Assembly: GCF_050271975.1 (NCBI RefSeq)
Contig: NZ_CP189850.1
Coordinates: 868,001 to 932,000, forward strand
Origin: Litorimonas sp947503715
GTDB taxonomy: Bacteria; Pseudomonadota; Alphaproteobacteria; Caulobacterales; Maricaulaceae
Direction of reading: 5' to 3'
DNA length: 64,000 nt
Shown: piece after piece, positions 11,900-20,330 of the stretch
Position numbering within the stretch: position 1 is the stretch's first letter
Layout: each line of letters opens with the position of its first letter
The notes under the pieces: generated by a model
The model's database searches: none
What the model was told of the DNA's origin: nothing
Seen by the model: the letters and a program-made list of their open reading frames with translations, nothing else
Made by a program: the position numbers and the translations under genes

Positions 11900-14563
11900 A
11901 TGGCAGATCAAAAATCAGCAAAAACCACGTCGAAAAAGAAGCTATATCTTCATATTGGGCGACATAAAACGGGTACATCTTCGTTACAGAATTTCTTCAC
12001 CCAGAAATCAGACCTCTTGGCAAGTCGGGGCATTTTATATCCTAAAACCGGTCGAAAAACACCGCACGGCACGGCGGCAACAGCCCATCATGAATTCAGT
12101 CATACCCTACATTATAAACCCGCTGAGGAGGTTGAGACACTTTTTCGAGATTTAGCGAAAGAGGCTGAGGGTTTTGATACCATTCTCCTCAGCAGTGAGG
12201 ATTTTCAAAATCAAAAAGATTTCAAGCGTCTTGCCGTTCTTTTTGCTGATTATGACCTGACCGTCATTGCTTATATGCGTGAGGGCTTAGGGTATGGGCT
12301 GTCCGGATTTGCGCAGCGCATCCATTTTAGCGGAGAGATATTCAATATCCGCCAGTATATGGAGCGTCAGAATATAAGAATTACGGCCTTTATAAGAAAT
12401 TGGAGTCGCCTCGCGGAACGTTCGGTTTTCCGTCTCTATGAGCGGGATAAACTCAAAAACCGTGACATCGTGGAGGATTTTCTCGACATTATTGGTCTCG
12501 ATGATGTTGAGGACACAAATGTCGTCATCGAATCCAACCCCTCCCTCTCAGGAAATCTTCTGGGCCTGAAAATGCTCCTGAATTTAATGGGGCAAAGTAT
12601 GTTAATCCCCTATGTCGCGTTCGAGGCTGCCGCGCGATTGGCCCCGACTTTCAATGGAAAGATATTTGTAAGTGACCGCCTCGCGCAAGAATTGCGGGGT
12701 CTGGATGATTATAATGCCGTACTAAAAACTATGTTCCCTGATATGACGGAGCCTTCATTCGAAACGGGTTCAAAAGTTTTTGATCTCTCCCGTTGGGATG
12801 CAGATATGGACTTGATTGCGTCTATTCCCGAATTCTCATTCGCCAAAACGCTTCGGTTGGGCGCCCTGGGACAGGTTCTGGAAAATCATGGTGTTGCTGC
12901 TGACCTGGGTGAAACAGATTTCCTCACGCAGGATCTGATTGAATCCATCCAATTGCCTGGCGGCGCGCAAATTCAACAGGTTCGCGAACGTGCAGTCGCC
13001 GCTGCCAATGACGCAGTCCTCGCCCGTAAAGCCAGATCTGTCGCCGAACTTGCCGCTGCCAAAGCCTTAACAGATGCGAGGGCCGCATTTGCCAGTCGCG
13101 ATGAGATGGCGGAGAAGTTGAAAGTCCGCACGAAAAAGCTCGAAAAGGATATGGCCGACGCCAGTCTAAAAATTGAAGAGATTAGACGTGAACGCGATGA
13201 CGCAATTGCGACCTATAAATTATCCGCTGAGACAGCTTTGAAAGATCGCGACGCCGCGCGGGCTGAGCTGAAATCTCAAGGGGAGAAGTTGAAGTCTGAC
13301 GCGGAAGCGACGCTCAAGATTTTCAATGAGAAGATTGAGAAATTAACGACGGATCGTGATGCTCTTGCGGCGAAATTGAAAGAACAGGCTGAGAAATCCT
13401 CTGAGGATATAAATGTCCTGACGGAAAAGGCTGAGACAGCTTTGAAAGATCGCGATGCCGCGCGGGCTGAGCTAAAATCTCAAGGGGAGAAGTTGAAGTC
13501 TGACGCGGAAGCGACGCTCAAGATTTTCAATGAGAAGATTGAGAAATTAACGGCGGATCGTGATGCTCTTGCGGCGAAATTGAAAGAACAGGCTGAGAAA
13601 TCCTCTGAGGATATAAATGTCCTGACGGAAAAGGCTGAGACAGCTTTGAAAGATCGCGATGCCGCGCGGGCTGAGCTAAAATCTCAAGGGGAGAAGTTGA
13701 AGTCTGACGCGGAAGCGACGCTCAAGATTTTCAATGAGAAGATTGAGAAATTAACGACGGATCGTGATGCTCTTGCGGCGAAATTGAAAGAACAGGCTGA
13801 GAAATCCTCTGAGGATATAAATGTCCTGACGGAAAAGGCTGAGACAGCTTTGAAAGATCGCGATGCCGCGCGGGCTGAGCTGAAATCTCAAGGGGAGAAG
13901 TTGAAGTCTGACGCGGAAGCGACGCTCAAGATTTTCAATGAGAAGATTGAGAAATTAACGACGGATCGTGATGCTCTTGCGGCGAAATTGAAAGAACAGG
14001 CTGAGAAATCCTCTGAGGATATAAATGTCCTGACGGAAAAGGCTGAGACAGCTTTGAAAGATCGCGATGCCGCGCGGGCTAAGCTGAAGTCTCAAGGGGA
14101 GAAGTTGAAGTCTGACGCGGAAGCGACGCTCAAGATTTTCAATGAGAAGATCGAAACGTTGAGCGGAGAGCGTGAAACGCTTGCAACACAATTAAAGTCG
14201 CAGGCTAAAAAATCATCCGAAGATATAAAAATTCTGACAGATAAGGCCGCAAAAGCTTTGAAAGATCGCGAGGAACTGGCAAAAAGACTGAAGGCGCTTA
14301 CTGCAGCCTCTTCTAAGGACATAGAAACATTCAAGCAGCGGGCAAAAAAAGCGATCAGTGATAGAGATGCGGCGCGAGCTTCACTGTCCGCAAGGGATGC
14401 TCAGTCCAAAATATTAATGGGACAAATTTATTATTTTCGCGCGGAAAATTTCCGTTTGAAAGGTAAACCTGAAACGGCTCAAGAAATGTATCAAAAAGCC
14501 ATTGAATGTGATCCAGACAATCAAGATTATATTCAAAAATTAGAAGCTTTAAAAGTCAGCTAA
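11900..14563 (+). CDS. Sulfotransferase-like protein with tandem-repeat coiled coil and C-terminal TPR
   Basis: 887 residues. Residues 15-30 (LYLHIGRHKTGTSSLQ) are a PAPS-binding loop as in bacterial sulfotransferase-family proteins, followed by a divergent catalytic domain to about residue 330. Residues 340-830 are a long charged coiled coil. Within it a 68-residue unit (ETALKDRDAARAEL..., ending SSEDINVLTEKA) occurs four times almost perfectly, plus a partial fifth copy. The C-terminus (residues 845-885) is a single TPR-like hairpin with YQKAIECDPDN. No signal peptide is seen. A role in modifying a surface glycan, with the coil as spacer or oligomerisation rod, is inference. A terminator follows at 14678. 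Confidence 0.75.
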   Translation: MADQKSAKTTSKKKLYLHIGRHKTGTSSLQNFFTQKSDLLASRGILYPKTGRKTPHGTAATAHHEFSHTLHYKPAEEVETLFRDLAKEAEGFDTILLSSEDFQNQKDFKRLAVLFADYDLTVIAYMREGLGYGLSGFAQRIHFSGEIFNIRQYMERQNIRITAFIRNWSRLAERSVFRLYERDKLKNRDIVEDFLDIIGLDDVEDTNVVIESNPSLSGNLLGLKMLLNLMGQSMLIPYVAFEAAARLAPTFNGKIFVSDRLAQELRGLDDYNAVLKTMFPDMTEPSFETGSKVFDLSRWDADMDLIASIPEFSFAKTLRLGALGQVLENHGVAADLGETDFLTQDLIESIQLPGGAQIQQVRERAVAAANDAVLARKARSVAELAAAKALTDARAAFASRDEMAEKLKVRTKKLEKDMADASLKIEEIRRERDDAIATYKLSAETALKDRDAARAELKSQGEKLKSDAEATLKIFNEKIEKLTTDRDALAAKLKEQAEKSSEDINVLTEKAETALKDRDAARAELKSQGEKLKSDAEATLKIFNEKIEKLTADRDALAAKLKEQAEKSSEDINVLTEKAETALKDRDAARAELKSQGEKLKSDAEATLKIFNEKIEKLTTDRDALAAKLKEQAEKSSEDINVLTEKAETALKDRDAARAELKSQGEKLKSDAEATLKIFNEKIEKLTTDRDALAAKLKEQAEKSSEDINVLTEKAETALKDRDAARAKLKSQGEKLKSDAEATLKIFNEKIETLSGERETLATQLKSQAKKSSEDIKILTDKAAKALKDREELAKRLKALTAASSKDIETFKQRAKKAISDRDAARASLSARDAQSKILMGQIYYFRAENFRLKGKPETAQEMYQKAIECDPDNQDYIQKLEALKVS
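13229..14150 (+). repeat. 204-bp in-frame tandem repeat
   Basis: Copies begin at 13229, 13433, 13637, 13841 and 14045. The period is exactly 204 bp (68 codons). The first four copies differ only at scattered single bases (for example GACGCC/GATGCC, GCTGAG/GCTAAG); the fifth stays identical for about 105 bp then diverges. Near-identity at the DNA level indicates recent expansion or homogenisation, so copy number may vary. Confidence 0.95.
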
Positions 14564-14676
14564 TTTGTGACGATTTGAACCTTCCGATGTCTCGGTGTTT
14601 CTTTGATCTTGAGGTGTCGGGTTGTAGTTCTCGGTGATGCTTGGGTTTGTTTTTACTTCGAGAGACGCATAAGAAG

Positions 14677-14703
14677 AACGCGCTAAGGCTGCGCGTTTTT
14701 TCT
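14677..14703 (+). terminator. Terminator after the sulfotransferase-like gene
   Basis: ACGCGC (14678-14683) pairs with GCGCGT (14691-14696), followed by TTTTTTCTTC. Confidence 0.8.
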
Positions 14704-14715
14704 TCGCTTTGTCCA

Positions 14716-14743
14716 TAAAAAAACCGCCCTTGCGGACGGTTGT
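14716..14743 (-). terminator. Terminator of the tRNA-fMet gene
   Basis: On the minus strand ACCGTCC-GCAA-GGGCGGT is followed by TTTTTTA, 10 nt after the tRNA 3' end. Confidence 0.8.
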
Positions 14744-14752
14744 GTTTTGGAC

Positions 14753-14829
<77 letters not shown>

Positions 14830-14916
14830 CTACCAATACTCTCCGTGTTTCGGAGAATGAGCGATATATGGGCGGCACTTGAAAACATCAAGGCCTGAAT
14901 CAGGTCTGGGCCACTT

Positions 14917-16761
14917 TTATTGCACCCAGATCGCACTGCTCCAGGCGCGGTCTTGGACCGTCGGTTTGAGAATAGGGCTCGGCGCTGTGCCGTTCCGAAC
15001 GGCGTCCCACGTACTCCAACGGCATTTCGGGGCTTCCAGCACGCGGATGTAATAAGCAACCGTTTCATCCGGCGCATAGTCAGGATCCGTCCAGAGTGTT
15101 CTCAGCTCGCCTGCGCCGTCGCCGGACCGCGTGCAGGTGGCAAGATCAAGCGCGGTTGATTGCGCGGGACAGCGCTCATTCGAAGGTTCTCCTTCCGCGC
15201 AGGCAATATCGATGACGCTCTCCCGTGGCGTGTCGCCCTCCATCCACGTCTTGATCATTTGCAAGCGCTCCAGCGGGGCGGATCCTGCATCACGGCTGGC
15301 CCAAGCGAGAAAGGTCGGCGCGGAGTCAACATCCAACTGTCCGCCCATCGGAACGCCGCGCGCATAGGATTGCGAGATCATATCCGCATCCGAAGGGTCG
15401 GGCGCTTCCCCTGTGAATCCAAAGAAGCGGACTTTCATGCGCGGTCCTGACGTGCCGAATGTCTCCCGCGCTTGTAGGGCCGAGAAAATATCCTGCCGTG
15501 TATTTGCTTCGGCCCAGACACCGGCCAGACCGGACGCGCCATATTGCGGTGTCGAGATGAGGTCGGCGGGTGGCTGATACTCCTCCGGCCATGCATCAGC
15601 CCCCTTTGGTGGGGTGGATTGACGATTATCGGGATCGAGATCATGCGGGAATTTCCCGAAAAAATCCTCTTCACTCAAACTCGGCCCGCCTAGATGCGTG
15701 TCTGAACTGCCGATCACCCCAAACTGATAGGGGTTCACACCTGTTGCGGTTTCGATACCGAGGCCGCGGGCAAGGGCTTGCCGGATAAAGCTGCCCATTT
15801 CAGGGGTGGATTTGTCACGCGAGCCGATCAGGTAGTCATATTGCTCAAAATCCGACCACTCATCATTGGGCGAGAGGGCGGGATGCGTTTCCGATGTGCC
15901 TTTTAACTGTGTGATCTCGACAAGGGGTTCATTCCGTATGCGAAGAGCAGCCATATCCGCAGACATAGACCCCGCAAACATCATCCCGTTGGAGGCGTTG
16001 GAATTATGTGGGATCGCCATAACGGCATTCCCGTCCGCCCGCTGTTCGTCCATCCAGGCCCAAAGGTCCTCCGGGTTCGGACTGTCCAATGTCGTGAAGA
16101 GACGCTCTGGTGCGCTATCCTTAAATATGACATTCCGGTGGAGGTTCGCGGCGGCCGTATCCGTGACTTGCCGCATGGCCGTATATTCATAACCCGCAAA
16201 AGTCGTGAAGACGCCCGGCTGGTTATGGACTTCGGTGGCGGCGACTGTGGAGGCCCAGACGACGTCCATATGACTTCGATCATAGATGTCTTCCAGTTCG
16301 TCGCCGCTGACGACGGTCTGCCCGATGCGTAGGAAATTTGCGCGGCGATCTGTGGCCAGCAGGCCGAAAATGGATTTGGCGGTCTCCGTCTTTGAAAGCT
16401 CTGTACCCCGCGTTGCCATGGCCGGGACGACACCCATATATTCGCCGTGATCGGTGACAGAGTAGAAGTCGAGCGCAGGTCCACCCAGTTCTATCGTCGC
16501 GCCCATACCGTTTTCCATCGGCTCACCTTTGGCAAAACGGTAGGCCGCATCCGCATCTGCGCGCGTCCCGAAAATATAGGCGTCGAAAGAGTTCATCGTG
16601 TGGACGTGGAGGTCGCCAAACAGGGCTGTCTTGGTCGGGGTGCGGATAATTTCTGCCGCTGTGGTCTCGGCCTTTAGGGCGGGTTTTGCAGGCGGCGCTG
16701 AGGTTTCTGCCTGACAGGCCACGAGTGCGATACCACTGACCCCGATTATGAGTGCACGCAT
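14917..16761 (-). CDS. DUF3604 family lipoprotein (PHP-like)
   Basis: 614 residues. Signal peptide with LVAC lipobox (Cys16), then a Pro/Ala linker. The LFGDLHVHTMNSFDAY segment near residue 48, TDHGEY near 105, PHNSN and SSDTH motifs are those of DUF3604 proteins, which resemble metal-dependent PHP phosphoesterases and often sit in envelopes of marine bacteria; the substrate is unknown. Length fits the family (about 600-650). It is monocistronic; the pspF-like gene lies upstream on the same strand, with 72 nt between. Confidence 0.88.
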   Translation of the reverse strand: MRALIIGVSGIALVACQAETSAPPAKPALKAETTAAEIIRTPTKTALFGDLHVHTMNSFDAYIFGTRADADAAYRFAKGEPMENGMGATIELGGPALDFYSVTDHGEYMGVVPAMATRGTELSKTETAKSIFGLLATDRRANFLRIGQTVVSGDELEDIYDRSHMDVVWASTVAATEVHNQPGVFTTFAGYEYTAMRQVTDTAAANLHRNVIFKDSAPERLFTTLDSPNPEDLWAWMDEQRADGNAVMAIPHNSNASNGMMFAGSMSADMAALRIRNEPLVEITQLKGTSETHPALSPNDEWSDFEQYDYLIGSRDKSTPEMGSFIRQALARGLGIETATGVNPYQFGVIGSSDTHLGGPSLSEEDFFGKFPHDLDPDNRQSTPPKGADAWPEEYQPPADLISTPQYGASGLAGVWAEANTRQDIFSALQARETFGTSGPRMKVRFFGFTGEAPDPSDADMISQSYARGVPMGGQLDVDSAPTFLAWASRDAGSAPLERLQMIKTWMEGDTPRESVIDIACAEGEPSNERCPAQSTALDLATCTRSGDGAGELRTLWTDPDYAPDETVAYYIRVLEAPKCRWSTWDAVRNGTAPSPILKPTVQDRAWSSAIWVQ

Positions 16762-16833
16762 AATTTTCCCCTTAGACTCTTTTGCAGAACCTTAAGGGGC
16801 GCTCGCAAATTGCGCCAGATGCAAATCTGAACG

Positions 16834-17913
16834 TTACTTCTTCAAACCATGTTTGCGGAGCAGGCCTCGGAATTGGTGGTAGCTCAGGTCTAATCGCTCT
16901 GCCGCTTTCCCCTGATGCTGCCCGCTCACCCGCAGGGCTTCGTCAATCAGGCCACGTTCAAACCGCATGACGCGATCCGCAAAACTGGCGGTCGCAGTGT
17001 CCTCTGCCTGTAATGGCGGCAGCGTATAGGCGGGCAGGGGGGCGTCGGTGTTCGGAGGCGCTGGGACGGCAGGCATAGACTGACGTGTTGCAGGATGTAT
17101 CGTTGGCGCTGGGGGCTGCGCATCCCGCAACCGATGCGGTCCTGCAAAGGGGTCAAAGCGCAGGGGACCAATGGGCTCGCTGAGTGTTTCATCGGCCAGC
17201 CAATGCCGCGCAGTATTCCGTTCAATGACGGCCTTTAACTCCCGCACATTCCCCGTCCATTGGCGTTCCAATAGGCTCTCACTGGCTTCCGCCGTGAAAC
17301 CGGGGAAACTATCCGCACCCATTTCCGCAGCGATTTTTCGTCCGAAATGTTCTGACAATGGCAAGATGTCATCGCGCCGGGCTCTCAACGGCGGAAGTGT
17401 GAGAACGGTAAAGGCGAGCCGGTCCAGCAGGTCTGCGCGAAAATCGCCGCGCTGTACGGCGGCGGGCAAGTCGATTGCTGTTGCCGCGATGACGCGGACA
17501 TCGACTTCCTGTTCGGAATGTTCGCCGCTGGCCTCGAACCGTCCATATTCAACGGCCCCCATCAACTTTTCCTGAAGGCGGGGGGAGACGACATGTATAT
17601 TGTCGAGAAAAATTGTTCCGCCATCGGCGTGATAAAACTTGCCATTCGTATCTTCGCGGCCGTCCAGAAAGCTCTCCCCGAACAATTCTTCGTCCAAACG
17701 TTCATCTGTATAGGCCGCGCAATTGACCGTAATAAAGACGCGCTCCCATCTTGGAGAGAGGAAATGGAGACGAGAGGCGATCAATTCCTTGCCGGTTCCG
17801 CGCTCTCCGGCGATCAAAACGGGGCGTTCCAGCACCGCAGCATCGGAAACTTGATCCAGAATCGCGAGATAAGCCTGCGACTGACCAATGGGCTGTGGGG
17901 GGAGAGCTGCCAT
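16834..17913 (-). CDS. pspF: PspF-like AAA+ regulator with degenerate GAFTGA and Walker B
   Basis: 359 residues, divergent from the psp genes. Walker A GERGTGKE (36-43), sensor/arginine-finger region FRADLLDRLAF (Arg159, Arg165), LPPLRARRDDI and a C-terminal Fis-type helix-turn-helix (GKAAERLDLSYHQFRGLL) are as in PspF. Two essential parts are not: after ELFG the GAFTGA loop that contacts sigma-54 is replaced by ESFLDGREDTN (80-90), and Walker B reads IFLDN, with Asn105 where PspF has Glu. The region before the HTH is Pro-rich and longer than usual. It may still bind DNA and PspA without classical sigma-54 remodelling (inference). No -24/-12 promoter was found in the divergent gap. Confidence 0.85.
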   Translation of the reverse strand: MAALPPQPIGQSQAYLAILDQVSDAAVLERPVLIAGERGTGKELIASRLHFLSPRWERVFITVNCAAYTDERLDEELFGESFLDGREDTNGKFYHADGGTIFLDNIHVVSPRLQEKLMGAVEYGRFEASGEHSEQEVDVRVIAATAIDLPAAVQRGDFRADLLDRLAFTVLTLPPLRARRDDILPLSEHFGRKIAAEMGADSFPGFTAEASESLLERQWTGNVRELKAVIERNTARHWLADETLSEPIGPLRFDPFAGPHRLRDAQPPAPTIHPATRQSMPAVPAPPNTDAPLPAYTLPPLQAEDTATASFADRVMRFERGLIDEALRVSGQHQGKAAERLDLSYHQFRGLLRKHGLKK

Positions 17914-18158
17914 ATTTAGCTAAATATACCAAATATGGTTGGTGTAAATAACTAAATTTATAATATTCCTACTATTCATCTGGGCGTCAGAATTTGAAGA
18001 AAGTAAAAAACGTATATATTTCAATAGTTTAAAAAATATCGACAAAAACGCCGCACTCCGCCATCTTTTGTTTGTCGGCGGGAGGCAACAGCCAAACGCC
18101 AAAAGGAGACGAAACGCCAATCACGGCAAAACACTTTGGAAGACTAAGGAGAGATAAA

Positions 18159-18317
18159 ATGACCTTCCGTACAATCGACACAGACATGGAAACAGTGGGT
18201 GCCACCACTGCACCAGAAACGGGAGGCATTACTCGCCGTTCACGTTCCGCACGCCGGTCCGCCATCCTCGGGTCCCGGACCCGTCCGACACGCGTCTGGT
18301 GCTACGGCACAATTTAA
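18159..18317 (+). CDS. 52-residue Arg/Ser/Thr-rich protein, first gene of the psp cluster
   Basis: ATG at 18159 after AAGGAGAGATAAA, an excellent ribosome binding site. The product begins MTFRTIDTDMETVGATT and has a basic middle (RRSRSARRSAILGSRTR) and ends VWCYGTI. No signal peptide, transmembrane segment or known domain is seen. It is followed after 11 nt by another very short gene and then pspA, all with AGGAGA-type sites, so it is probably translated as part of the psp transcript. I do not recognise it. Confidence 0.6.
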   Translation: MTFRTIDTDMETVGATTAPETGGITRRSRSARRSAILGSRTRPTRVWCYGTI

Positions 18318-18328
18318 GGAGACGAACT

Positions 18329-18463
18329 ATGGATCGTTATAATGGATCTTCGGACAGCTGGCGCATCAAAGGTGCCCGGTTTGTCCGGTACCTGAAATCC
18401 CGCCCAACAGAATGCTGGGGCTTTTTCGCCGCCGGCGCTCTTATCGGGATGATTTTTCTTTAA
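18329..18463 (+). CDS. 44-residue membrane-anchored small protein in the psp cluster
   Basis: ATG at 18329 follows AAGGAGACGAACT. The product begins MDRYNGSSDSWRIKGAR and ends with one hydrophobic stretch (about 31-44, WGFFAAGALIGMIFL), so it should be a C-tail inner-membrane protein with a positively charged cytoplasmic face. Its place directly before pspA suggests a role in membrane-stress sensing or PspA recruitment; this is inference. No family is recognised. Confidence 0.6.
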   Translation: MDRYNGSSDSWRIKGARFVRYLKSRPTECWGFFAAGALIGMIFL

Positions 18464-18518
18464 CCTCTAACCCGCCCGTTTTCGGGCAATTTATCAAAAG
18501 TCACTAGGAGACGAAAAC

Positions 18519-19220
18519 ATGGGTATTTTTTCCCGCATGGGCGACATCATTAACTCGAACCTCAACGCCATGATTGACAAGGCAGAGGATCCAGAAAAGA
18601 TCGCCCGCCTTATCATCCAGGAAATGGAAGATACATTGGTCGAAGTCCGCACGGACGCCGCTCGGAACATCGCGGAACGCAAAGAGCTGTCCCGCAAAGC
18701 CGATGACTATGCCTCGCGTGCCAGCGATTGGGAAGCCAAGGCCGAACTCGCCCTGAATAAGGGGCGCGAAGACCTCGCCCGCGGTGCTCTGTCTGCCAAG
18801 CAGCAGTCTGAAGCTATGGTCGATGTCGTGGAACGCGAAATTGCGGTTCTGGATGAGGCTGTGTCCAAAGCGGATGATGACCTCGCAAAGCTGCAAACGA
18901 AGCTGAACGAGGCGAAGGCCAAGCATAAGGCGCTGTCCATGCGCTCATCGGTTGCCAAAGGGCAGATTAAGATGCGCACAATGGTTCGCGACACGAAAGT
19001 CGAAGACGCCCTCGCCCGCTATGAGCGGATGGAGCGGAAAGTCGACGAGCTGGAAGCCCATGTCGAGAGTTTCGACCTCGGTGCCGGTGGTGATAGCTTA
19101 GAGAGCCAGTTCGCCGAACTGGAAGCCAATGACGCCGTTGAGGACGAATTGGCCGCGCTGAAAGCCCGGATCAATAAACCCAAAGCCGCAAATGGCGGTT
19201 CTAAGAAAAAGGCTGGTTAA
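18519..19220 (+). CDS. pspA: PspA/IM30 family membrane-stress protein
   Basis: 233 residues. MGIFSRMGDIINSNLNAMIDKAEDPEKI is the conserved N-terminal amphipathic membrane-binding helix of PspA; the rest is the long charged helical hairpin of the ESCRT-III-like PspA/Vipp1 fold. The tail is Lys/Gly-rich (SKKKAG). The protein binds stressed inner membrane as oligomers and classically restrains PspF. The site is TAGGAGACGAAAAC. It is followed by a large hairpin before pspB. Length matches the family. Confidence 0.96.
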   Translation: MGIFSRMGDIINSNLNAMIDKAEDPEKIARLIIQEMEDTLVEVRTDAARNIAERKELSRKADDYASRASDWEAKAELALNKGREDLARGALSAKQQSEAMVDVVEREIAVLDEAVSKADDDLAKLQTKLNEAKAKHKALSMRSSVAKGQIKMRTMVRDTKVEDALARYERMERKVDELEAHVESFDLGAGGDSLESQFAELEANDAVEDELAALKARINKPKAANGGSKKKAG

Positions 19221-19241
19221 AACCCACCCTTGCCGAACTTG

Positions 19242-19299
19242 CGCCCGGGCTTTACCCCGAACCCCTTCCGGACGAAACTCCGGACAGAGCCCGGGTGCA
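19242..19299 (+). promoter_or_regulatory. Two-tier hairpin between pspA and pspB
   Basis: An 11-bp outer stem, GCGCCCGGGCT (19242-19252) with AGCCCGGGTGC (19289-19299, one G-U), encloses a second stem of TCCGGA (19268-19273) and TCCGGA (19280-19285). There is no T-run, so it is more likely an mRNA stabiliser or partial attenuator than a full terminator. It could keep PspA above PspB/PspC. Confidence 0.6.
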
Positions 19300-19331
19300 A
19301 ACAATTAAAAATAGGAGAGAGATAGGAAGGC

Positions 19332-19556
19332 ATGGATATGGGAATTCTAGTCGCACTCGCCCCCTTCATCATGGTGCTCGGCATCGTGTGGGTGAGCTTA
19401 CATTACAAACATCTGAACAAGACGGCCGGTACGATTACCGAAGACCAGTCAGTTGAGTTAACACAGATGTCAAAAATCGCAGATATTTTGGACAGACGCG
19501 TCTCCGTATTGGAGAAAATCCTGGACGACGAAGTTCCGGATTGGAGAGAGAAATGA
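19332..19556 (+). CDS. pspB: PspB-like envelope stress protein
   Basis: 74 residues. One N-terminal transmembrane helix (about 4-24, LVALAPFIMVLGIVWVSL) is followed by a short cytoplasmic coil with Asp/Arg-rich ADILDRRVSVLEKILDDEVPDW, the typical PspB tail including the VPDWR end. PspB is an inner-membrane partner of PspC that relays stress to PspA. The start ATG at 19332 lies after a purine-rich GGAAGG. It overlaps pspC by 4 nt (ATGA). Confidence 0.93.
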   Translation: MDMGILVALAPFIMVLGIVWVSLHYKHLNKTAGTITEDQSVELTQMSKIADILDRRVSVLEKILDDEVPDWREK

Positions 19557-20032
19557 GTACACGTTACAAAAATGAGACTGACCGTATGATGCGGGATGCG
19601 AATTGGGACGGAACTGATGATGGCTATAATTACAGCCGCGAGCCCGCCCGCCGCCTGACCCGGAATAAAATTGACGGGAAATTAGGCGGCGTCTGCGCCG
19701 GGATTGGTGATTACCTTGGATGGGATCACACGCTGGTCCGGATCATCACAATCCTGCTGATCATTTTCACAGGCGTTCCGGTTATCGCCTATTTCATCCT
19801 CTGGGTCTTGATGCCCAAGGACCCCCGCGCACCGTATGTCCGCGAATATCGCGAGCAATATGAGGCCCGGAACACGATGGAAGCGCCAGCAGGCACATCC
19901 GGATCGAAAACGACCTATAATGACGTAAAGTCAAAGTTCCGGTCTGTCGAAGTTCGCTTACAGGATCTGGAACGGTCCATCACCTCCAAAGAGTGGAAGC
20001 TCCGTCGCGACTTCCGGGATTTGGAAGGCTAA
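19553..20032 (+). CDS. pspC: PspC domain protein
   Basis: 159 residues. The PspC domain (about 35-95) has GKLGGVCAGIGDYLGWDHTL, a transmembrane helix IITILLIIFTGVPVIAYFILW and the VLMPKDPR end. A C-terminal coiled coil (about 125-158, VEVRLQDLERSITSKEW) is extra. The start overlaps the pspB stop as ATGA with GGAGAG before it, so an upstream in-frame ATG at 19541 is rejected. PspC is an inner-membrane stress sensor. A GC-rich hairpin follows at 20041. Confidence 0.93.
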   Translation: MSTRYKNETDRMMRDANWDGTDDGYNYSREPARRLTRNKIDGKLGGVCAGIGDYLGWDHTLVRIITILLIIFTGVPVIAYFILWVLMPKDPRAPYVREYREQYEARNTMEAPAGTSGSKTTYNDVKSKFRSVEVRLQDLERSITSKEWKLRRDFRDLEG

Positions 20033-20040
20033 AATAAATC

Positions 20041-20070
20041 GAGGCGCGGTGCCACGCGCCTCATTCATTT
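20041..20070 (+). terminator. Hairpin after pspC (weak terminator)
   Basis: GAGGCGCG (20041-20048) pairs with CGCGCCTC (20055-20062) and is followed by ATTCATTTC, which is too poor in T for full termination. Read-through into the next two genes is likely. Confidence 0.55.
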
Positions 20071-20099
20071 CAACGATTGGCTAAAAGGGAGACACGGCC

Positions 20100-20327
20100 A
20101 TGATCAAAACAACATTTACAATATCCGCACTGGCCCTGACGGGGGCAGCTAATCCGACAGCAGAGCAGGTCATCCTGCCCCTGCCAGAAACACAGGTCGT
20201 CGCGCAGATTGCCTATCTGGAAATCGGCCACGGTCCGGCAGGATTTGAATTCACATTGGGTGAAGATACCGCTGTCTTTGTCGACCTCGAATTTCCTGGA
20301 GATCACCATATTCGGATTGGGTTTTAG
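20100..20327 (+). CDS. 75-residue small exported protein
   Basis: The ATG at 20100 follows AAAAGGGAGACACGGCC. The N-terminus (MIKTTFTISALALTGAANPTA) looks like a short signal peptide. The remainder contains VILPLPETQVVAQIAYLE and an acidic, beta-rich end with FPGDHHIRIGF. No family is recognised. It lies 3 nt before the GIN-domain gene, so the two are translated together. A periplasmic companion of that protein is the simplest guess. Confidence 0.6.
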   Translation: MIKTTFTISALALTGAANPTAEQVILPLPETQVVAQIAYLEIGHGPAGFEFTLGEDTAVFVDLEFPGDHHIRIGF

Positions 20328-20330
20328 ATC

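Noticed and set aside
13229..14150. CRISPR array
   Set aside because: Repeats are 204 bp, in frame with a continuous coiled-coil protein and have no spacers.
17914..18158. Sigma-54 -24/-12 promoter for the psp genes
   Set aside because: No GG-N10-GC element with correct spacing could be found on the plus strand; TGGC/TTGC pairs seen on the other strand are 2 nt too far apart and point the wrong way.
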